Notes: generated by a model not told the origin, from the letters alone. A stretch of 18,369 nt of DNA from CAZGLK01 sp964526375 (GCA_964526375.1 CAZGLK010000013.1:1-18369), one strand, 5' to 3'. Numbered from the stretch's first letter, positions 1 through 6,997 are shown. Numbers and translations: made by a program.

Positions 1-467
1 AAATCGGCGAGATACCAACCCTTGTAAAGTCGGGCGGAATCTGACTCGATTTTGTCTTCGCGGATGCCCTTGTAAAACCGCGCCTCGGGCTTGATCCACT
101 TCTTGAGTTCGCGGTCCTCGCCAATCTCCTCATCGGGCAGAAAAACTGGCTTGAGATTGAAACACTCCCACTTGGCCAGGTTTTCCTGGGTGAACTCGAC
201 AGGCCAGGGGTCAACTTCAATCTCTTTGCCGAAGCGCTGGGAGAAAAGTTTGCTGGTTCTGGAGACAAGGTCCTCCGGTGGCGAGACAACTACAAATGGG
301 TTGCGGTGTTCTACCACCAGCTGAAGCTGGTCCAGGGTAAGACCCTTACCTTGATTTCGAATACCACGGATCAGTTGGCTGTTGATTTCACACATAATGC
401 CGGTATACTTCTCTAACCAATCCGGCATCAGATCCGAACTCACGACCAATTCTTCTGACATGGACAT
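1..467 (-). CDS. Unrecognised protein, 5' part only (runs off left edge)
   Basis: Open for about 155 codons from an ATG at 467 to the window edge. The start is supported by AAGGAGGA about 9 nt upstream on the minus strand and by a promoter at 536-564. The protein starts MSMSEELVVSSDLMPDWLEK and includes GLTLDQLQLVVEHRNPFVVV near residue 45, then a charged, W/F-rich stretch (KKWIKPEARFYKG). It has no signal peptide, membrane segment or catalytic motif that I recognise. Proteins with an 'LQ.L.EHRNPF' stretch are, from memory, common CPR hypotheticals of unknown function. The canonical SD and promoter set it apart from most minus-strand genes here, resembling the genes ending at 7061 and 14578. 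Confidence 0.8.
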   Translation of the reverse strand, partial: MSMSEELVVSSDLMPDWLEKYTGIMCEINSQLIRGIRNQGKGLTLDQLQLVVEHRNPFVVVSPPEDLVSRTSKLFSQRFGKEIEVDPWPVEFTQENLAKWECFNLKPVFLPDEEIGEDRELKKWIKPEARFYKGIREDKIESDSARLYKGWYLAD

Positions 468-535
468 GGCCGTATCCTCCTTGGAAAAAGGTTTTGAAGA
501 ACTAAGGTTTTATGCTCCTTTTGAGCTTAGCTAGC

Positions 536-564
536 ATATTAACAAGCCCTGCCTTAAAAGTCAA
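536..564 (-). promoter_or_regulatory. Promoter for the left-edge gene
   Basis: On the minus strand TTGACT (564-559) is followed after 17 nt by TAATAT (541-536). This matches the sigma-70 layout and leaves a leader of about 60 nt with an SD before the ATG at 467. Confidence 0.55.
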
Positions 565-583
565 GAGTTGTGGCAACCTGGTC

Positions 584-612
584 AAAAATGACCCACACCG
601 AGTGTGGGTCAT
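584..612 (-). terminator. Rho-independent terminator after the DUF2283 gene
   Basis: Perfect 11-bp stem (588-598 with 602-612, loop CGA). On the minus strand it is followed by a run of T (584-588). It lies 25 nt past the DUF2283 stop codon. Confidence 0.75.
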
Positions 613-636
613 GGGGAAGATAAAAACACATCTCGC

Positions 637-876
637 CTATGCTGGCACAAAAGTTTTAGCCGTTGTTTTATCAAGAACCAAATTTCTCATGATAATCTCT
701 TCAGTGTTTTCTTTCCCTAACTTTTCTTTTACCCCCAGAATCTCCAAATGCAATGGTCTCAATTTAGAATCAACGTCCAAAATTATCTCCGGAGCAATCT
801 CCAGAGTTTTTTTAACCTTGCCCTCCTTAAAAGTGATGTTTAGGGCATCGGCATAGGGATCGTAAATAATTTTCAT
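637..876 (-). CDS. DUF2283 (YuzE-like) small protein
   Basis: 79 aa, with the family hallmarks: an N-terminal YDPYADALNITF, then an 'EIAPEIILDVD' strand and a 'LHLEILGVKEKL' segment. DUF2283 proteins are about 60-80 aa, so the gene is full length. It starts 12 nt after the DUF4258 gene and is followed by a terminator, so it is the last gene of a short operon. The DUF4258 plus DUF2283 order recurs in bacterial genomes and resembles a toxin-antitoxin module, with DUF2283 as the putative antitoxin. That role is inference from gene pairing. No clear SD is seen before the ATG. Confidence 0.8.
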   Translation of the reverse strand: MKIIYDPYADALNITFKEGKVKKTLEIAPEIILDVDSKLRPLHLEILGVKEKLGKENTEEIIMRNLVLDKTTAKTFVPA

Positions 877-888
877 TTCTTATTTGTT

Positions 889-1116
889 TTATAAACCTAT
901 TTTATCGGTCCAATGTTGAGTGATCACTATAATATTCCCACCTTCTTTTCTAAAAACAACCTTGAAACAAAGCTTGCGGAACTTTTTAAAAGCGGCCATC
1001 CTATTTCCAGAAACATATAAAGTCTTGTCTGAAGAATTCAGTGTTTTTACAACCAAATTTTTGCTGATATTTCTTTGCTTTAACTTCAATATCGCATGAC
1101 GGGTGAATATTATCAT
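889..1116 (-). CDS. DUF4258-family small basic protein (putative toxin partner)
   Basis: 75 aa, basic: starts MIIFTRHAILKLKQRNIS, carries a KVVFRKEGGNIIVITQHW strand pair near the C-terminus and ends WTDKIGL. The 'F..HA..R...R.I' opening and the final '.V.V.T.Y/HW' strand fit DUF4258, a BECR/RelE-like small fold. Its ATG overlaps the stop of the preceding small ORF (ATGA at 1116-1113), giving translational coupling, and the DUF2283 gene follows 12 nt later. A toxin role is inferred from the arrangement. Confidence 0.75.
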   Translation of the reverse strand: MIIFTRHAILKLKQRNISKNLVVKTLNSSDKTLYVSGNRMAAFKKFRKLCFKVVFRKEGGNIIVITQHWTDKIGL

Positions 1117-1322
1117 ACTAACGATTTATTAGCAATTGACATGGGTATCGATGGAAGTGCTCGTGTCGGCCGCCAGCCGGAAGCCGAGGGCTCATCAGGC
1201 AAAGGCGGCAGTTCGGCAGACGGCGGCCCGGATTCGCGCTCGGGCGAATGTTCCGGCCGAGGCAAGACCGGCCGAGGCGGGGTATACAATTTTTTCTGCA
1301 GTTCCTCTAAGTTGTCGGACAC
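1113..1322 (-). CDS. Small proline-rich ORF, possibly the N-terminal remnant of a longer protein
   Basis: 69 codons from a GTG at 1322 (MSDNLEELQKKLYTPPRPVL). A conserved-looking 'LEELQKKLY' head is followed by a disordered Pro/Glu-rich tail. It stops in an ATGA overlap with the DUF4258 start, which argues that it is translated. From memory, 'LE.LE.KLY' heads followed by a Pro-rich linker open longer, often membrane-anchored CPR proteins. This one ends before any folded domain, so it may be a head left when the DUF pair landed downstream. There is no SD and the start is non-ATG. Confidence 0.5.
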   Translation of the reverse strand: MSDNLEELQKKLYTPPRPVLPRPEHSPERESGPPSAELPPLPDEPSASGWRPTRALPSIPMSIANKSLV

Positions 1323-1330
1323 GATAACTT

Positions 1331-1358
1331 TAGAAATTAGAAATTAGTTATTAGAAAT
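1331..1358. repeat. 7-nt tandem array, TAGAAAT-type, 4 units
   Basis: Units TAGAAAT, TAGAAAT, TAGTTAT, TAGAAAT sit in the gap between the recO stop and the small proline-rich ORF. Confidence 0.85.
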
Positions 1359-1374
1359 TTTAGGCTTTGTTATA

Positions 1375-1902
1375 TTATAACAAAGTCGCCAGATCTATCC
1401 CATAATCGTTTCTAAACAGCTTGGTCATTAAAACCTCATCCCGCGGCGGCGGGGTGGCCAAGCCGTTTAGTTTCAAAAATTGGTAGCACCACTCGTAAAC
1501 CGAGTGCCGGAGCTGCGCCGCGGCGGCGGCTTGATTGTTAATCTGCCTAAAATAAGCCAGGGTTTGGCGCCATAAATCGGCTTCGGGCCAGTTGGGCTCA
1601 ACCGATTTCCCCAACACATAAGCCGCCGCTTGAGCCAATCTTAAACGCCCCAGATTTTCTTTTATCAGCCCGAAAGAATCCAGCACCCGCACATCAGTAA
1701 CTATGGGCAAGTATTTTGCGCTGGCCAGATCAACATCCACATAATTAAAAATGTCCAAGCCGTCTTTTAACTTGGCGCTGCCGCGGCGCACGCCCTTGGC
1801 CTGAAAATGGGTTAAACCCAGCTGGCGGCTGTAAACCTCAAACACCAAATCGGCCTCGCGCCGCGGCGACTTTCTTAAAATAATGGCCTCTAAACAACTC
1901 AT
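1375..1902 (-). CDS. recO: DNA repair protein RecO (short form)
   Basis: 175 aa. The N-terminus (EAIILRKSPRREADLVFEVY, then a LGLTHFQAKGVRRGSAKLKD segment and VLDSF) matches the RecO OB-fold, which loads RecA with RecR during RecF-pathway gap repair. RecO is usually about 240 aa. The C-terminal helical part is short here and shows no Cys4 zinc site, as seen in some reduced genomes. The start at 1902 lies 14 nt after the ileS stop. An array of 7-nt repeats spans that junction, so the two genes are likely co-transcribed (ileS then recO). No SD is visible. Confidence 0.8.
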   Translation of the reverse strand: MSCLEAIILRKSPRREADLVFEVYSRQLGLTHFQAKGVRRGSAKLKDGLDIFNYVDVDLASAKYLPIVTDVRVLDSFGLIKENLGRLRLAQAAAYVLGKSVEPNWPEADLWRQTLAYFRQINNQAAAAAQLRHSVYEWCYQFLKLNGLATPPPRDEVLMTKLFRNDYGIDLATLL

Positions 1903-1914
1903 TACTCATTACTC
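1894..1914. repeat. 7-nt tandem array, ATTACTC-type, 3 units
   Basis: ACAACTC, ATTACTC and ATTACTC cover the recO start codon and run to just before the ileS stop (1916-1918), forming the whole spacer between the two genes. Confidence 0.8.
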
Positions 1915-1915
1915 A

Positions 1916-4900
1916 CTACACCTTCATAATGCCCAAACTAATCTCCACGCCGCCTTGCGACCAGATTTTCTTTATCAGAAAACTTTGATCCGGCCGTATG
2001 CCAAAATGAATTTCTTTGGCCCTGGTCTCGACCGCCAGAGTTTTTTCCCAGCGCCCCAGCAGTTCCTGAAAATCATAACCTTGATGGATGTCGTAAAAAA
2101 GAACAATTCTATCATCGGGGGTTAAACCGGCTTCTTTGCGCATATCATTGATCTGGCGCGCCAACTCCCGCACCAGACCCTCCTCCACCAAAACCGGGCT
2201 CAAATTGGTGTCCAGCCCTATGATGCCTCTAGGCAAGCCTTTGTCTGCCAAAATCTTTTTTACGTTGAGCTCCTCGGCAACTATATCAACCACCGGTTCA
2301 ATCGCGCCGTAATCGGCCGGGGAAACATTTAACAGCCCCAGGGGCTGACGGACCTTCAGGCCCGCTCGGGCCCGCTCGGCCAAGCCCAAGGCCACCAAAC
2401 TGCGTGCTTGCGTCATTATTTTCTCCACCGCCGCATCTCTACCGGCAAGTTTAACGGGCCACTTAGCCAAATGTACCGAGATCGCCCTCAAATCAGAATC
2501 AATGGATACTGCACTCGGCTGGTGCTTTTCTTCCGCGTTGATCCGCGTATAAATCTGCGTCAATCCGCGAAGGTGCTGCCAAATAAATTCGGCCAGAAAC
2601 GGTGTGAACGGCGCCAATAACACAGCAGTTGATTTCAAAACACCCAAAAGAGTATTTTGCGCAGACAATTTATCCGCATCCACATTGGACTTTTGGAATC
2701 GGCGGCGGCTGCGGCGAATATACCAATTGGATAAGTCCTCCACAAAATCCTCCAAGGCCCGGCTGGCAGTGGTAACGTCGTAGCTATTAAGTGATTCACT
2801 AACCATTGCGCGGACATTTTCCAGTCGCGACAAAATCCATTTGTCTAACACTCCCAGCTTGGAACTTGGAGCTTGGAGCTTGGAGCTCGATTTAACCCAA
2901 TATGTTTCCAAAAACAGCAACGAGTTTATTAAGGTAGAGATAAAACGACGTTGTTTTACCTCAACATCGCGCAGGCTAAAAAATTTGTTGTCGCCCGGCC
3001 CGTTGACGCTAAAAAAATACCAGCGCAGAGTGTCAAAACCAACTTTTTCCGCCGCCAGCCACGGGTCCACCGTGTTGCCTTTGGATTTAGACATCTTCTC
3101 GCCTTTTTCATCTAGCACATGATTCAAACTGATGGCATTTTTGTAAGGCGCGCCCTGATCCAGCAATGTAGACACGGCCAGCAGCGTGTAAAACCAGCCC
3201 CGAGTTTGATCCACGGCTTCGCAAATGTAATCAGCCGGAAAAAGATTCTTGGGCAGTTTGGAACTTGGAACTTGGAACTTGGAACTTGGCGCAAATGGCC
3301 AATGCCATTGCGCCCAGGGCATCGCCCCGGAATCAAACCAAACATCTATTACCTCTTTAACCCGTTCCATTTTAGAGCTGCACCTAGGGCACTTCAAATA
3401 AATCTCATCCGCATAGGGGCGGTGCAAATCAAGATCACCTTCTTCGTCCACCGGATTATTGGGCAATTCAAATTCCTTAAACTCGGCCATGCCCAAAACA
3501 TTCTTTATGTTCTTAACACTTAAGCGATAAAGATCAGCCTTAGCTTCGTCTTCAAAAACACTGCCCCACTGCGCCATAATGAACAAGGGATCCATGTGGC
3601 TGATTACCAGAATTTTTTTACCAATGTGCCGGCCGGATACGTCTTTAACAAAATCTTTTACGCGGTTGTAAACATCCAGCCACGACTCGCCCTGGGGCGG
3701 AGTTTTGGTAAAACGCTCTTTGAAAGATTTGAAGAAATTGTGGTAGTCGCTTACCGGTTGTCCGTTAAAAACGCCCATATTGATTTCCCTGAGGCGCGGG
3801 TCATAAACAACATTTTTTAGGCCCAATACTTCGGCCGCTATGGCCGCTGTTTCGCGAGCCCGCAGCAAATCCGAGGAGTAAATGGCGTCAATCTTTAGCC
3901 GGGCTGACTTTAATTTCTTGGCCGCGGCCGTTACCTGCCGGCGGCCCAATTCGGTAAGAGGATTCAAGCCCGGCTCGGGCCAGCAACTGCATACCGCCTT
4001 AACATTGGACTCGGCTTGGCCATGGCGCATCAGCACTAAAGTTGTGGCGGGATAGAACCGTTGCTTGGATAAATCACCCAGCGAGCCCGCCGCCGTCTGA
4101 TTTTGACATTTCTGGCACTCCCACACCGGCAAAGGCGTACCCCAATAACGTTCCCGCGAAAAAGCCCAGTCTTTAACTTCCCGCAACCACTCGCCGAAGC
4201 GGCCCTCTTTTATGTGCTCGGGCACCCAGCCGATCCTTTTATTATTAGCAATCAACTCGTTTCTAAGCCGGCTCATTTTTATAAACCAAGTTTCCAGAGC
4301 GTAATATAAGAGGGGGCTGTGGCAGCGCCAGCAGAAAGGATATTCATGGCTGTAAGGTTGTTCCTTAAAAAGCAAATTTTGTTTCTTTAGATAAAAAAGA
4401 ATGGCTTTTTCGGTCGTTAAATCTTTCTGGCCCTGGCTGATTATGCTTAACCCGCCCACCACCGGCACCGACTTTATAAAAGCACCCTGCGGGTTAACCG
4501 TGTGAAACTTAGGCAAGCCGATCTTGGCGCCCAGATCAAAATCATCCACCCCATACATAACTGCGGTATGAACTATGCCGGTGCCACTTTCGGTGTTTAC
4601 AAAACCAGACTGATAAACCTTGTAAGATTTTGGAGAAGCCAGCTGCTTAATCTTAAATAGCGGCTCGTAGGCCAGTTTGGTAAGCTCGGGGGCAGACATA
4701 TCTTTGACCACTTTGTAGTCAAGCCCAGCCAAAACTTTGGGCACAAGATCTTTGGCCAAAATATAGCGCTCTGTGCCGACCGCCACTTCCTGATAAACAA
4801 TCTTCGGCCCCACCGCCAAGGCCACATTGCCCGGCAAAGTCCATGGCGTGGTGGTCCAAGCCAAAAGATAAGTGTTCTTTAGGCCTTTGACCTTGAACTT

Positions 4901-5509
4901 AACCGTAACCGCCCGATCAGTTGCCGTTTCGTAGCCTTGGGCGACTTCGTGGGAGGAAACCGGCGTACCGCAGCGCAGGCACAAGGGCACAACTTTGTAA
5001 TCTTTAACCAGCAGTTTCTTATCCCAAATCTTTTTTATAACCGCCCACAAACTTTCTATGTAAGCCGGCTCGTAAGTGGCGTAGTAGTCTTTTAGATCCA
5101 GCCAAAAGCCCATGCGGCGCGTTAGTTTTTCCCACTCATCTTTGTACTGCCAAACGGACTGGCGGCACTGGCGGTTAAATTTGGCCACACCGTATTTTTC
5201 AATGTCTTTTTTGTTTTTTAGCCCCAGTTTCTTTTCAACCTCAATCTCCACCGGCAAGCCGTGAGTGTCCCAGCCGGCCCGGCGCGCCACAAACCGCCCG
5301 CGCATGGTTTGATAGCGCAGGATGATGTCTTTGAAAGCGCGCGCCAAAACATGGTGAATACCCGGCCGGGCGTTAGCCGTGGGCGGCCCCTCAAAAAAAA
5401 CAAAGGGCCGCCCCTTTTTGGTGGCTTCCAAAGTTTTCTCAAAAACCTTATTCTCCTCCCAAAACTTGAGAATATCTTCCTCTTCTTTTGGCCAATCAAC
5501 TTGCCGCAT
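1916..5509 (-). CDS. ileS: Isoleucyl-tRNA synthetase with inserted histidine phosphatase domain
   Basis: 1197 aa, class I synthetase charging tRNA-Ile. In order: HIGH-type signature as GIHH (residues 50-53); CP1 editing domain (LLAWTTTPWTLPGN near 215-228, GTGIVHTA near 309-316); first zinc pair C177/C180 with C393/C396; REVKDWAFSRERYWGTPLPVW; second zinc half C465/C468; a complete histidine phosphatase domain (about 484-675); the other zinc half C707/C710; EVIDVWFDSGAMPWAQ; KMSKS (805-809); anticodon-binding region to the end. Without the roughly 200-residue insertion its size is normal for the long eukaryote-type IleRS. Three short repeat-encoded inserts occur at about 741-752, 874-885 and 980-993. 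The start MRQVDWPKEEEDILKFW is typical for the family. A TATACT -10-like box (5527-5522) predicts a leader of only a few nt. recO follows. Confidence 0.97.
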   Translation of the reverse strand: MRQVDWPKEEEDILKFWEENKVFEKTLEATKKGRPFVFFEGPPTANARPGIHHVLARAFKDIILRYQTMRGRFVARRAGWDTHGLPVEIEVEKKLGLKNKKDIEKYGVAKFNRQCRQSVWQYKDEWEKLTRRMGFWLDLKDYYATYEPAYIESLWAVIKKIWDKKLLVKDYKVVPLCLRCGTPVSSHEVAQGYETATDRAVTVKFKVKGLKNTYLLAWTTTPWTLPGNVALAVGPKIVYQEVAVGTERYILAKDLVPKVLAGLDYKVVKDMSAPELTKLAYEPLFKIKQLASPKSYKVYQSGFVNTESGTGIVHTAVMYGVDDFDLGAKIGLPKFHTVNPQGAFIKSVPVVGGLSIISQGQKDLTTEKAILFYLKKQNLLFKEQPYSHEYPFCWRCHSPLLYYALETWFIKMSRLRNELIANNKRIGWVPEHIKEGRFGEWLREVKDWAFSRERYWGTPLPVWECQKCQNQTAAGSLGDLSKQRFYPATTLVLMRHGQAESNVKAVCSCWPEPGLNPLTELGRRQVTAAAKKLKSARLKIDAIYSSDLLRARETAAIAAEVLGLKNVVYDPRLREINMGVFNGQPVSDYHNFFKSFKERFTKTPPQGESWLDVYNRVKDFVKDVSGRHIGKKILVISHMDPLFIMAQWGSVFEDEAKADLYRLSVKNIKNVLGMAEFKEFELPNNPVDEEGDLDLHRPYADEIYLKCPRCSSKMERVKEVIDVWFDSGAMPWAQWHWPFAPSSKFQVPSSKLPKNLFPADYICEAVDQTRGWFYTLLAVSTLLDQGAPYKNAISLNHVLDEKGEKMSKSKGNTVDPWLAAEKVGFDTLRWYFFSVNGPGDNKFFSLRDVEVKQRRFISTLINSLLFLETYWVKSSSKLQAPSSKLGVLDKWILSRLENVRAMVSESLNSYDVTTASRALEDFVEDLSNWYIRRSRRRFQKSNVDADKLSAQNTLLGVLKSTAVLLAPFTPFLAEFIWQHLRGLTQIYTRINAEEKHQPSAVSIDSDLRAISVHLAKWPVKLAGRDAAVEKIMTQARSLVALGLAERARAGLKVRQPLGLLNVSPADYGAIEPVVDIVAEELNVKKILADKGLPRGIIGLDTNLSPVLVEEGLVRELARQINDMRKEAGLTPDDRIVLFYDIHQGYDFQELLGRWEKTLAVETRAKEIHFGIRPDQSFLIKKIWSQGGVEISLGIMKV
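2532..2571. repeat. 10/12/10-nt CCGCGT repeat inside ileS
   Basis: Units TCCGCGTTGA, TCCGCGTATAAA, TCTGCGTCAA and TCCGCGAA encode IleRS residues around RGLTQIYTRINAEE. The same 10-12-10 spacing recurs inside polX (13534-13571). Confidence 0.8.
2859..2886. repeat. 7-nt tandem array TTGGARC inside ileS, 4 units
   Basis: TTGGAAC followed by three TTGGAGC. On the coding strand it encodes SSSKLQAPSSKL (residues 874-885), a hydrophilic insert between catalytic and anticodon-binding parts. Confidence 0.9.
3258..3285. repeat. 7-nt tandem array TTGGAAC inside ileS, 4 perfect units
   Basis: Four identical TTGGAAC units encode PSSKFQVPSSKL (residues 741-752), located between WAQWHWPF and NLFPADYICEA where other IleRS proteins have no such linker. 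Confidence 0.92.
3440..4060 (-). other. Histidine phosphatase (phosphoglycerate-mutase-like) domain inserted in IleRS
   Basis: IleRS residues about 484-690. The phosphatase motifs are intact: the phospho-acceptor R495-H496-G497 in VLMRHGQAESN, R550 in SSDLLRARETA, E575 in RLREINMGVFNGQ, and the second catalytic His H638 in LVISHMD. The insertion sits between C465/C468 and C707/C710, the two halves of the second IleRS zinc site, so it forms a protruding module that leaves the synthetase core continuous. Activity is therefore plausible; the substrate is unknown. Confidence 0.9.
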
Positions 5510-5570
5510 AATGATAAAATTAGTATATAGAGAATAACTTAATAGATGTTTTCAGCGGTTGTGGAAAAAC

Positions 5571-5600
5571 TTGACCTCCTAAAGCGTTGAGGTATACAAT
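5571..5600 (+). promoter_or_regulatory. Promoter for the candidate small RNA
   Basis: TTGACC (5571-5576), then TATACA (5593-5598, 16-nt spacer) or TACAAT (5595-5600, 18-nt spacer). Predicted transcription starts near 5606. Confidence 0.6.
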
Positions 5601-5605
5601 TAAAG

Positions 5606-5681
5606 TGTAGCGCAAGCTACCCCCGCCTATGGGATATTAGGATTGTATTTATGCCTCCCGGCGAAAGCCGGGAGTGTTTTA
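5606..5681 (+). ncRNA. Candidate small RNA, about 76 nt, unknown class
   Basis: The stretch between the ileS start and the convergent NYN gene has a promoter, no ORF beyond a few codons, and a terminator. Visible structure: stem GUAGC/GCUAC (5607-5611/5616-5620) closed by a GCAA tetraloop; CCUA (5626-5629) able to pair with UAGG (5638-5641), with CCC (5622-5624) able to pair with the intervening GGG (5631-5633) as an H-type pseudoknot; then the 8-bp terminator stem with a GAAA tetraloop. I do not match it to 6S, SRP RNA, RNase P or a known riboswitch. It could also be an antisense RNA against the 3' end of the NYN mRNA, since its end overlaps that stop codon. Confidence 0.55.
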
Positions 5682-5683
5682 TT
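5655..5683 (+). terminator. Rho-independent terminator of the small RNA
   Basis: Perfect 8-bp stem CTCCCGGC/GCCGGGAG (5655-5662/5667-5674) with a GAAA loop, then TGTTTTATTT on the plus strand. On the minus strand no T tract follows, so it does not serve the NYN gene well. Confidence 0.8.
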
Positions 5684-6311
5684 TAAGCCGCTTGTACTCT
5701 ACCAAATCCTTAAGGGGATCCGCCGGTATAAACTTATCGGAATTGTCTCTTAGTTCCTCGCTGGCAAAATCTCTAGCACATATCGTAATAACTCTTTTCT
5801 TCTTGGTTCTTAAATACATGAGCAGATGGCAAAAATCGCTATCCCCAGACCACAAAAACATAGTGTCATAGGTGTTAATTTTCGTGAGTATATCCATAGT
5901 CATCTCGATATCAAAATTGCATTTGTTTATTCTGCCTAAAAACTTGCCTTCTGCATCAAAATTATCTATTTCTTTAATTTCTTTGGTCCGAACTCTGAAA
6001 CCAGATTTCCTTGCCTTGTCTATTCTATAGATTGACTGCTGATATTTTACATTAAAAGGATGCTCCTTGGACAAATTAGGAAAATTTTTGTAGTGGCCGT
6101 AATAAAAGAATTTTTTATCAGAGCGAACCCAATCAATGACCTCGGCTATTTTAGCTATGTCTATTTCGCGTTTTAGATATTCTCTATTTTCTTGCGGCCA
6201 AAAAGATTTAGCCCAATTACGTACATTACTAAAATCAACAAAAGCAGATATTCTCCCACAATCAGAGGGATCAAACAGATAATATTGTTTCCTAAACTCA
6301 TCGATATCCAT
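5679..6311 (-). CDS. NYN domain (LabA/DUF88-like, PIN-fold) protein
   Basis: 210 aa. The NYN fold is recognised by its acidic signature motifs: AFVDFSNVRNW near residue 25 (first catalytic Asp), NKCNFDIEMTMDIL near 130, and FLWSGDSDFCHLLMYL near 152, followed by KRVITIC. NYN proteins are metal-dependent, predicted RNases of the PIN superfamily. Here there is no C-terminal OST/LOTUS domain, so it is a single-domain protein with a short lead. It starts 7 nt after the truncated Doc ORF and ends convergent with the small RNA. Its position after a TA pair suggests a defence or RNA-turnover role, but that is only inference. Confidence 0.88.
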   Translation of the reverse strand: MDIDEFRKQYYLFDPSDCGRISAFVDFSNVRNWAKSFWPQENREYLKREIDIAKIAEVIDWVRSDKKFFYYGHYKNFPNLSKEHPFNVKYQQSIYRIDKARKSGFRVRTKEIKEIDNFDAEGKFLGRINKCNFDIEMTMDILTKINTYDTMFLWSGDSDFCHLLMYLRTKKKRVITICARDFASEELRDNSDKFIPADPLKDLVEYKRLK

Positions 6312-6317
6312 TCTTAT

Positions 6318-6509
6318 TTATTCTAACCACCTGCCACAAAAACCGCTGTTAAAAATATTTTTATAAAGCGGCCTGCCTCCAAATCGTCCTTTGGGCCGCT
6401 CAACAACGGAAGCCAAAAGACCGACGTCTCTAACACCATGCAGACCGCCGGTCTCATCGATTATTTCGGAGTGAATCGCTAAAATATCCTCCGCTGTTAT
6501 ATACTTCAT
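6318..6509 (-). pseudogene. Truncated Doc (Fic-family) death-on-curing toxin
   Basis: 63 aa. The N-terminal two thirds are clearly Doc: ITAEDILAIHSEIIDETGG, GVRDVGLLASVVERPK and FGGRPLYKNIF. A normal Doc then has helices ending in the catalytic HPFxDGNKR motif. Here the reading frame changes to an unrelated tail (NSGFCGRWLE) and stops. No frame downstream restores the motif before the NYN gene starts 7 nt later. The product cannot carry out Fic-type phosphotransfer. The 12-nt spacing to the AbrB gene is typical for antitoxin-doc operons. Either the toxin has been inactivated or the fragment persists as part of an antitoxin complex. Confidence 0.85.
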
Positions 6510-6521
6510 CAGTGATTGAAA

Positions 6522-6761
6522 TCACCTTTCAGCCAACGCTTCCAGGGCCGGGCGGTACTTCTTAATAAACTTTCTAGTCCAGTCCAGCAACTCCTTGTCC
6601 ACCTTCAGCTGTTCCCGGAACGGCGCAACCAAAACACTCCTCTTTTCCTTGTTAACCTCAACGGTAACCCGATCGCCCGGCTTTAGGCCGAGCTCATTAA
6701 GAGACTCCTTGGGTATAATCACTGCCGCTGAAGAGCCGACTTTTAACACTTTTTGAGTCAT
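6522..6761 (-). CDS. AbrB/SpoVT-family antitoxin
   Basis: 79 aa. The swapped-hairpin AbrB DNA-binding domain is at the N-terminus: QKVLKVGSSAAVIIPKESLN, then LGLKPGDRVTVEVNKEK. A charged C-terminal tail (LDWTRKFIKKYRPALEALAER) would bind and neutralise the toxin. It lies directly upstream of the truncated Doc gene in the usual order antitoxin then toxin, and would autoregulate from the AT-rich region at 6762-6830. No SD is visible before the ATG. Confidence 0.88.
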   Translation of the reverse strand: MTQKVLKVGSSAAVIIPKESLNELGLKPGDRVTVEVNKEKRSVLVAPFREQLKVDKELLDWTRKFIKKYRPALEALAER

Positions 6762-6863
6762 AATTATTTTTTCTGTTTCTATTTCTATCTAGCTGTATTA
6801 TAAGCACACCCTGCTTAATTTATCAACCAATTCGTGCCATCAAAACCAGCGTATGCTAAACTA

Positions 6864-6936
6864 AAACCAATGGAATCCAAAACCAACCCCGCTTCACTGC
6901 AGTTTCGCGGGGCGAACAAAAAGGCGTTTTTTAATT
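6864..6936 (+). pseudogene. smpB: Duplicated 5' fragment of smpB (repeat copy 1)
   Basis: 73 bp matching 8616-8688 with a single mismatch (CCCGC versus CCCAC). It includes the ATG (6870) and the first 22 codons of smpB, then diverges into noncoding sequence at 6937. The upstream TATGCT (6852-6857) could be the former smpB -10 box. With the intact copy it flanks the 7061-8494 gene. Nothing else recognisable is in 6762-7060. Confidence 0.92.
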
Positions 6937-6997
6937 TGCCGCCTGAAAATGGAGGCCTACCTGGTAGAGATTGTCTTTATACTCGGTTATGAGAGGA

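Noticed and set aside
512..856. Plus-strand reading frame of 114 codons
   Set aside because: Antisense to the DUF2283 gene; no SD, no family match, and the minus strand has operon structure and a terminator.
1331..1358. Tandem arrays as a CRISPR
   Set aside because: Units are 7-8 nt without spacers and no cas genes are present; the same holds for all other arrays here.
5261..5530. Plus-strand frame of 89 codons over the ileS start
   Set aside because: Antisense to the highly conserved IleRS N-terminus; composition is a mirror of the coding strand.
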